This document shows positions 58,620-64,000 of a stretch of 64,000 nt of DNA, in pieces. The position numbers and the translations under genes were made by a program. Position 1 is the first letter of the stretch. Every line of letters begins with the position of its first letter. The stretch is from Pasteurella atlantica (GTDB lineage: Bacteria > Pseudomonadota > Gammaproteobacteria > Enterobacterales > Pasteurellaceae). The DNA is taken from positions 1,860,001-1,924,000 of the forward strand of contig NZ_OY856306.1 in the NCBI RefSeq assembly GCF_963693435.1. Reading direction: 5' to 3'. A model generated the notes under the pieces. It was not told where the DNA came from, ran no database searches, and worked only from the letters and a program-made list of their open reading frames with translations.

Positions 58620-59156
58620 CTATCCAAAAATAAATTGATCTTTCTTTTTTAATCTTTTGAATTGACTTAAAGCAACAATCACCAAAACCGTCAAATAAGC
58701 ACTAAAAATCATAGCTAACCACTGAGGCATTGAAAAACTGAGGAATTGCCATTTTATTTCACTACAACTACCTGTTGCTTCAAAAAAATTGGGAAACCAT
58801 TGATTTAAAGGTAATTGGTCAGGAAAATCTACCTTGATTGGACATTGATTCCAAGGAGAAGGATTAAATTGATAGTTATAGTGTTTAACTGATAAATTTA
58901 ATCCTTGAACCGCACCTAAAATTCCCATTGCTAGGGCTATTAAACGAAAAAGAAGAAATCGAGGAGCAATAAACGCAATTGCTCCTGCAATACAAATAGC
59001 CAATAAGGCTATTCGCTCATAAATACACATTACACAAGGTGCTAATCCCATTTTGTGTTGAAAATAAAGGGCTATTCCTTCAAGTATTACTCCACTTAGG
59101 ATAAGAAGAAACCAAGCACTACGCCCAAGGGAAAGCTCTTTGATGTAATTTAGCAT
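58620..59156 (-). CDS. dsbB: Disulfide bond formation protein DsbB
   Basis: This 178-residue quinone-dependent oxidase has four membrane helices and both cysteine pairs: C41-V-M-C44, and one Cys each in WNQCPIKVDF and ATGSCSEIKW. It reoxidises DsbA. It follows nhaB by 13 bases, the order known from Haemophilus. Confidence 0.95.
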   Translation of the reverse strand: MLNYIKELSLGRSAWFLLILSGVILEGIALYFQHKMGLAPCVMCIYERIALLAICIAGAIAFIAPRFLLFRLIALAMGILGAVQGLNLSVKHYNYQFNPSPWNQCPIKVDFPDQLPLNQWFPNFFEATGSCSEIKWQFLSFSMPQWLAMIFSAYLTVLVIVALSQFKRLKKKDQFIFG

Positions 59157-59169
59157 AAATGCTCCTAGT

Positions 59170-60711
59170 TTAACGAATAATTAACCAACCCCAATCTGTC
59201 ATTAGTGACGTTAGTGTTGGTAAAAATAATTTTAATGATGCGAAACCGACTAAAGATAACACAATTGTGTAAGGTAACGCCATATACACCATTCTACCAT
59301 AAGATAAACGAACCAAAGGAGCAAAAGATGAGGTTAATAAGAATAAAAATGCCGCTTGTCCATTTGGTGTTGCCACTGATGGTAAATTAGTACCTGTATT
59401 AATTGCAACAGAAATTAAGTCAAATTGTTCACGCGTAATAATATTCTCTTTTAAAGCGTGGAAAGCTTCATTAATATAAACTGTTCCTACAAAGACATTA
59501 TCAGAAATCATCGAGAGCAATCCATTAAAGATATAGAATAATCCAAGCTGTGAATCAGTATCTGCGGCTAACACATATTTAATAATTGGTTCAAAAAGTT
59601 TTAAGTCAACGATTACAGCCACTATTGAGAAGAAAACGACAAGTAATGCAGTAAAAGGCAATGACTCTTTAAATGATTCTCCTATCGAATGTTCATCAAT
59701 GATACCACAGAAAGAAGTACAGATAATGATAATAGTTAAACCAATAATTCCAACATCCGCCAAATGGAATGCTAACCCAATAACTAACCAAATTCCTGCA
59801 AGGGCTTGAATAACTAATTTCGCACGATCTTGATCGGTCATTTTTTTATCTTGTTCTGTATTAAAACGCGCTAAAATTGCCCATACACGACGTGGCAACG
59901 GGTCACCATAGCCAAATAATCTGTATCGTTCTAAAAGATAACAAGTAACAGCACCGCATAATAAAACAGGGACACTTACAGGGGCAACACGTAATACAAA
60001 TTCACCAAAATGCCAACTAGCTTTATCTGCAATAATTAAGTTTTGAGGTTCGCCTACCATTGTCATTACACCACCTAACGCACTTCCTACACCTGCGTGC
60101 ATAAGTAAGCTACGTAAAAAGCTACGGAAATGTTCCAAAATTTGTTTGTTGGTAGTGATTTTTTCATCACAATAAATATCGTTTACATCATCATCAAAGG
60201 TGTAACCAGAAGCTACTTTATGATAAACCCCGTAAAAACCTACGCTGACACTGATAATAACGGCAATAACAGTTAGAGCATCTAAGAATGCAGAAAGAAA
60301 AGCTGCACTTAAACAAAAGGCTAATGATAATGTTCTTTTTGAACGTACTACAATTAATAGCTTAGTAAATGCATAAAGTAGTAACTGTTTCATAAAGTAA
60401 ATACCCGCTACCATAAACATTAATAGCAAAATAACTTCAAAATTTGCCATTATTTCTTCTTTAATATGTTCAGGATGCGTCATTCCAATTACAACCGCTT
60501 CCATAGCTAATAAACCACCAGGTTGTAAAGGATAGCATTTTAGTGCCATTGCTAAGGTAAAGATAAATTCACAGACTAAACACCAACCAGCAACAAATGG
60601 GTCGATGAAAAATAAAATTGGATTTAAAACCAAAAAAAAGATAATGGCATATTTATACCATAATGGGGAATTTCCTAAAAAATTCTTGAAAATAGAACTC
60701 GGGGCTATCAT
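59170..60711 (-). CDS. nhaB: Na+/H+ antiporter NhaB
   Basis: The ATG at 60711 has GGAGAG 8 bases upstream; a TTG two codons earlier is less likely. The 513-residue antiporter has about 12 helices with [53 protein letters not shown] and [22 protein letters not shown]. It exports Na in exchange for protons. Confidence 0.94.
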   Translation of the reverse strand: MIAPSSIFKNFLGNSPLWYKYAIIFFLVLNPILFFIDPFVAGWCLVCEFIFTLAMALKCYPLQPGGLLAMEAVVIGMTHPEHIKEEIMANFEVILLLMFMVAGIYFMKQLLLYAFTKLLIVVRSKRTLSLAFCLSAAFLSAFLDALTVIAVIISVSVGFYGVYHKVASGYTFDDDVNDIYCDEKITTNKQILEHFRSFLRSLLMHAGVGSALGGVMTMVGEPQNLIIADKASWHFGEFVLRVAPVSVPVLLCGAVTCYLLERYRLFGYGDPLPRRVWAILARFNTEQDKKMTDQDRAKLVIQALAGIWLVIGLAFHLADVGIIGLTIIIICTSFCGIIDEHSIGESFKESLPFTALLVVFFSIVAVIVDLKLFEPIIKYVLAADTDSQLGLFYIFNGLLSMISDNVFVGTVYINEAFHALKENIITREQFDLISVAINTGTNLPSVATPNGQAAFLFLLTSSFAPLVRLSYGRMVYMALPYTIVLSLVGFASLKLFLPTLTSLMTDWGWLIIR

Positions 60712-60727
60712 AAACAACTCTCTCCTC

Positions 60728-60755
60728 TGACCAAATTTATAACATCATTTGGTTA
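60728..60755. promoter_or_regulatory. Inverted repeat between nhaB and fadR
   Basis: TGACCAAAT and ATTTGGTTA are inverted with a 10-base gap and one mismatch. It lies just upstream of the nhaB start and on the fadR side of a divergent region. TGACCA resembles a FadR half-site, but spacing does not fit. Confidence 0.35.
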
Positions 60756-60911
60756 AATTTTTAATTATTGTCTCATATTGTAATATAGATTAGATTAAAC
60801 GATAATAGGGAAAGGCAATATTAATGCAAAAGATTTTAAAAATTATCAATAAATTCAAAAAATTTATTGATTTGATGAAAATTCACACATTATTTGGGAT
60901 GTTATAACTAA

Positions 60912-61646
60912 ATGAATGAAAACAAATTTGGTATTTTAAAAGCCAGTAGTCCAGCAGCATTAGCAGAAGAGTATATTATTAAAAGTATTTGGAATAATAC
61001 TTATCCACCTAATTCATATTTACCTGCTGAAAGAGAATTAGCGGATACTATTGGGGTAACACGAACAACATTACGAGAAGTTTTACAGCGTCTCGCTCGT
61101 GAAGGTTGGTTAAATATTCAGCACGGCAAACCAACTTATGTTAATAATATTTGGGAAACAGGCGGAACAAGTGTGGTAGAAAAGTTATTTCAACTTGATA
61201 AAACAGTCGCCCCTCTTATTATTGCAGATATTCTTTCATTACGTACTCGAATGTCAGATTCTTATATTCCGAAAGCAATCGAAACAGATCCTGAAGGTTC
61301 TTTGGCAATTTTTGAACAATTAGAACAATTAGACGATACAGCAAAAGCCTATACCGAATTTGATTACCACGTATTTAGAAGTTTTACTGTCGTTGCAAAT
61401 AAACCTGTTTATGGTTTAATTTTTAATAGCTTTAAAGGTTTGTATAATCAGATTGGAGGTATTTATTTTAGTATTCCTGAAGGGCGAAAATTAGCACACG
61501 ATTTTTACACTAGCTTACAAGAGTTATGTAGAAATGAAAACGCTGAAAAAGTACGAGAATGTATTAAAATACACCGAGAACAAAGTACCAAACTATGGAA
61601 TGAAATACTAGGAAAGCTAGGGACTAAACCTAGAATGGAAGGCTAA
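60912..61646 (+). CDS. fadR: Fatty acid metabolism regulator FadR
   Basis: This 244-residue GntR-family protein has an N-terminal winged helix (LPAERELADTIGVTRTTLREVLQRLAREGWLNIQHGKPTYVN) and a C-terminal acyl-CoA-binding helical domain. FadR represses beta-oxidation and activates fabA/fabB; acyl-CoA releases it from DNA. It is divergent from nhaB, as in Haemophilus and E. coli. Confidence 0.94.
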   Translation: MNENKFGILKASSPAALAEEYIIKSIWNNTYPPNSYLPAERELADTIGVTRTTLREVLQRLAREGWLNIQHGKPTYVNNIWETGGTSVVEKLFQLDKTVAPLIIADILSLRTRMSDSYIPKAIETDPEGSLAIFEQLEQLDDTAKAYTEFDYHVFRSFTVVANKPVYGLIFNSFKGLYNQIGGIYFSIPEGRKLAHDFYTSLQELCRNENAEKVRECIKIHREQSTKLWNEILGKLGTKPRMEG

Positions 61647-61659
61647 TATTGTTATATTC

Positions 61660-61713
61660 AAGCGGTGACTTTATCTCAACTTTTTGCAAATTTTTGATCA
61701 AATAATACCGCTT
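61660..61713. terminator. Paired uptake-signal hairpin between fadR and yfbV
   Basis: AAGCGGT (61660-61666) and ACCGCTT (61707-61713) flank TTTTTGCAAATTTTT. The right arm overlaps the yfbV stop codon. The flanking genes converge. Confidence 0.6.
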
Positions 61714-62146
61714 ATAACTCATCAAAATACTGATCACCCCAAGTTTGCTCAGCGAGTTTTAATAAAGTGGCAAAATCTTGATAAGAAGGCATCATTTGTT
61801 CTTCCACATCAATTTGCTCACTAATCAATTTTATGCGTAACTCCTCATACCACTTTAATAAAGAAAGAGAAAGAGGAGATTTAGCTCGTCTACCAAGCCA
61901 AAACAATCCTTGAAAGGGAATGCTCAATGCAAATAACGCAGTAATTAAAACATTGACTAAAATAAATTGAGTGGGACTATGTAAAAAATATTGCCAAATA
62001 ATGGCAAAACAAGCAAAAGCAGGCATTACTTTTTGTGCAAATTTAACCCATTTAATAAAGCGGTAATCCGGCATAAAGACATTGAGTTTTTTTTGATTTG
62101 GTAAGGTTTCAATATAATTCTGTCCTGCTTTTAGTGTGTCATACAT
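61712..62146 (-). CDS. yfbV: UPF0208 membrane protein YfbV
   Basis: This 144-residue protein has two central membrane helices (VMPAFACFAIIWQYF; FILVNVLITALFALSIPFQGLFWLGRRA) and a conserved N-terminus AGQNYIETLPNQKKLNVFMPDYRFIKW. In E. coli YfbV insulates the terminus macrodomain. Single gene. Confidence 0.9.
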   Translation of the reverse strand: MYDTLKAGQNYIETLPNQKKLNVFMPDYRFIKWVKFAQKVMPAFACFAIIWQYFLHSPTQFILVNVLITALFALSIPFQGLFWLGRRAKSPLSLSLLKWYEELRIKLISEQIDVEEQMMPSYQDFATLLKLAEQTWGDQYFDEL

Positions 62147-62277
62147 AATACTACCTATTTAGAATTCAGATTTACCATTGTAGCTAACTCTCAAAAATCT
62201 ACAATAGATAATGCAGATAAGTTAAAGTATTGTTATAATCTAAGTAAGATAATATCTTTAACTTAAGGAACTATTCA

Positions 62278-63024
62278 ATGCCAATTAAATTTATTCAACT
62301 ATTTCAAGATAGTTGGAATTTTATCCAAAACCAACGCCAATTTTCCCTTTTTTCAATGGGAACAATGCTATTAATTCAATTGGGACAATACTTACTTCTT
62401 CAATTTTTCCCAATACAACTACCTGCACAAAATATTTCTCAAAACCCTCAAGAAAATATCCTCTTTGTCGTATTCCCCTCTTTGCTATTACTTATTTTAA
62501 ACTTGGTATTTACAGCACTCGTTATTTTAAATGTAAAATCTATCACTAACAGTAACTATCAACACTTTTTTCAACCAATTTCAGGAATATTAAAATCATT
62601 TTTCCCATTAATATTACTAAGTATTATTTCTGCTATTCCATTAGCATTTACACTTGGATTGACTGGTTTTTATTCAATCGCAAATCAATCTCCAATTAGT
62701 CTTGTTTCATTACCTCTTATCGTATTAGGGCTTTATTTCTTCATAAAACTTTATTTAACTATTTATGTTTATTTGGTAGAAGAGCCACAAAAAAGTATTA
62801 TGGAAACACTCACTTTTACCTTTAAATTAAGCAAAGGAAAAATGCGACCATTAGCCTTGTTCTGTGTGCTTGCATCATTATTACCTTTATTTATTATCAA
62901 TAGTCTTGAACGCTTAGGAGACGGCATTCCTATCCTTATTTTTTCTGCCATTGTAAGTACTTTTTTAAGTGTTTTTGTGATTGTATTTAGCTTCCGTTTT
63001 TACCAGCTTTACCGCCAACTATAA
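62278..63024 (+). CDS. yciC: UPF0259 membrane protein YciC
   Basis: This 248-residue protein has six hydrophobic segments and the family features QDSWNFIQNQRQFSLFS, YVYLVEEPQKSIMETL and FKLSKGKMRPLALF. Function unknown; part of the conserved yciC-yciB-yciA string. AAGGA precedes the ATG by about 8 bases. Confidence 0.88.
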   Translation: MPIKFIQLFQDSWNFIQNQRQFSLFSMGTMLLIQLGQYLLLQFFPIQLPAQNISQNPQENILFVVFPSLLLLILNLVFTALVILNVKSITNSNYQHFFQPISGILKSFFPLILLSIISAIPLAFTLGLTGFYSIANQSPISLVSLPLIVLGLYFFIKLYLTIYVYLVEEPQKSIMETLTFTFKLSKGKMRPLALFCVLASLLPLFIINSLERLGDGIPILIFSAIVSTFLSVFVIVFSFRFYQLYRQL

Positions 63025-63033
63025 GGATAACAA

Positions 63034-63582
63034 ATGAAACAATTACTTGAATTTATCCCACTAATTTTATTTTTTGTTGTTTATAAATTATTTGGTACAC
63101 AAGAAGCTGCAATCACTTTAGTTATTGCGACTATTATTCAATTAATTTTACTAAAAGTGTTTTTTGGTGAGGTGACTAAAATGCAACTGTTTATGGCTGG
63201 TTTTGTTCTAATTTTTGGAGGTTTAACTGCTTATTTTGATGATATTCGCTTTCTACAATGGAAGGTGACCATTATTAACGGACTTTTTGCATTCGCGTTG
63301 CTATTTAGCCAATTTGTATTAAAAAGCCCTATTATTAAATATTTACTTGGGAAAGAAATTCAGTTAGAAAATAAAGTTTGGAATAATCTAAATCTAGGTT
63401 GGGCAGTATTTTTTATCTTCTGTATGTTACTGAATATTTATATCAGTGAATTTATGTCTGAGGATATTTGGTCTACCTTTAAAGTATTTGGATTAACAGG
63501 GCTAAGCCTGATTGCGACAATTATTACAGGTGTGTATCTCTATCCACATTTGAAACAACTGGAGGAAAACAATGGCAAATAA
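63034..63582 (+). CDS. yciB: Septation-associated inner membrane protein YciB
   Basis: This 182-residue protein has five membrane helices and the family motifs [43 protein letters not shown]-type ([17 protein letters not shown]) and [19 protein letters not shown]. It links to cell envelope synthesis and division. It overlaps yciA by 11 bases. Confidence 0.92.
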   Translation: MKQLLEFIPLILFFVVYKLFGTQEAAITLVIATIIQLILLKVFFGEVTKMQLFMAGFVLIFGGLTAYFDDIRFLQWKVTIINGLFAFALLFSQFVLKSPIIKYLLGKEIQLENKVWNNLNLGWAVFFIFCMLLNIYISEFMSEDIWSTFKVFGLTGLSLIATIITGVYLYPHLKQLEENNGK

Positions 63583-64000
63583 TCAATGTCGAGAACCTGA
63601 AGGAAAGCTAATTTTAAGAACCCTTGCAATGCCATCTGATACCAATGCCAATGGTGATATTTTTGGTGGTTGGATTATGTCTCAAATGGATATGGGAGGG
63701 GCTATTTTAGCAAAAGAGATTGCTAAAGGGAGAGTGGTTACCGTTTCCGTTAACTCAATGAATTTTTTACATCCTGTTTCTGTCGGTGATGTCGTATGCT
63801 GCTATGGAAAATGTACTAAAGTTGGACATTCATCTCTACAAGTCAAAGTCGAAATTTTTATTAAACGCGTTTATGAGGGATTACGAGATCGTCACTGTGT
63901 GACAGAAGCTGAATTTACCTTTGTGGCAGTAGATAATGACGGTAAGCCTCGCCCTATTCCACGTGAAGATAATCCTGAATTAGATACTGCTCTTGCATTA
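63572..64000 (+). CDS. yciA: Acyl-CoA thioesterase YciA (partial, 3' end outside window)
   Basis: The ATG at 63572 has GGAGGA 7 bases upstream. 143 codons are visible, nearly the whole hotdog-fold thioesterase. Hallmarks are [28 protein letters not shown] with the catalytic Asp, [18 protein letters not shown] and [11 protein letters not shown]. It hydrolyses a broad range of acyl-CoAs. The frame is still open at the end; homologues are only slightly longer. Confidence 0.93.
   Translation, partial: MANNQCREPEGKLILRTLAMPSDTNANGDIFGGWIMSQMDMGGAILAKEIAKGRVVTVSVNSMNFLHPVSVGDVVCCYGKCTKVGHSSLQVKVEIFIKRVYEGLRDRHCVTEAEFTFVAVDNDGKPRPIPREDNPELDTALAL

Overview
The window is an AT-rich chromosomal segment of a Pasteurellaceae bacterium. 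Gene content and order match that family: aroK-aroB-dam, waaA-coaD, ybgC-tolQRAB-pal, cydA-cydB-cydX-ybgE, nhaB-dsbB beside fadR, and yciC-yciB-yciA. The competence uptake signal is the 9-mer ACAAGCGGT (at least nine exact copies on both strands, many more near matches), and I noticed no Hin-type AAGTGCGGT. This points to the Actinobacillus pleuropneumoniae / Mannheimia / Bibersteinia side of the family. The species cannot be named from the sequence alone.

Layout. 1-7.9 kb is an accessory surface region: the N-terminal 1145 residues of a large secreted protein with four near-identical 194-residue repeats, each ending in a FIVAR-like helical module, running into what looks like an autotransporter barrel at the window edge; a vapBC toxin-antitoxin pair; and a large haemoglobin-type TonB-dependent receptor. 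7.9-26.4 kb is housekeeping: rnd, bioD, yoaA, an LrgA/LrgB pair, msbA, coaD-waaA-O-antigen ligase, dam-aroB-aroK, djlA, a DUF2238 protein, dusC, ruvC, a TatD-family hydrolase and a SulP transporter. 26.5-33.2 kb is a scar region: an ORF6N gene broken by one in-frame stop, prlC, tRNA-Leu(CAA), a collapsed P4-type integrase, an intact-looking higBA pair, a Fic remnant and a tail-anchored protein of unknown function. 33.3-55.7 kb is core again: lolC, pyrG, an MFS gene, proC, trhP, an orphan PTS EIIB, tal, fxsA, gpsA, cysE, kdsD, the tol-pal operon, the cytochrome bd operon including the 32-residue CydX, xthA, hslO and hslR. 55.8-57.8 kb is a small cassette of unknown function: an XRE regulator divergent from two lipoproteins and a membrane protein, with two palindromic operators between them. 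57.8-64 kb holds a hydrolase, dsbB, nhaB, fadR, yfbV, yciC, yciB and a truncated yciA.

How the genes work together. Envelope functions dominate: lipid A flipping (MsbA), Kdo transfer (WaaA), Kdo precursor supply (KdsD), glycan ligation, lipoprotein release (LolC), Tol-Pal and haem/iron uptake. Cytochrome bd lies downstream of a good FNR box and a perfect 7-1-7 Fur box. Paired, inverted uptake signals around a TTTGCAAA core recur between genes, often where a terminator would be expected.

The best candidates for undescribed biology are the repeat-bearing surface protein next to the haemoglobin receptor, the XRE/lipoprotein cassette with twin operators, and a GC-rich palindromic element present twice (23257-23362 and 34494-34597). 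The second copy of that element exactly fills the gap between two stop codons.
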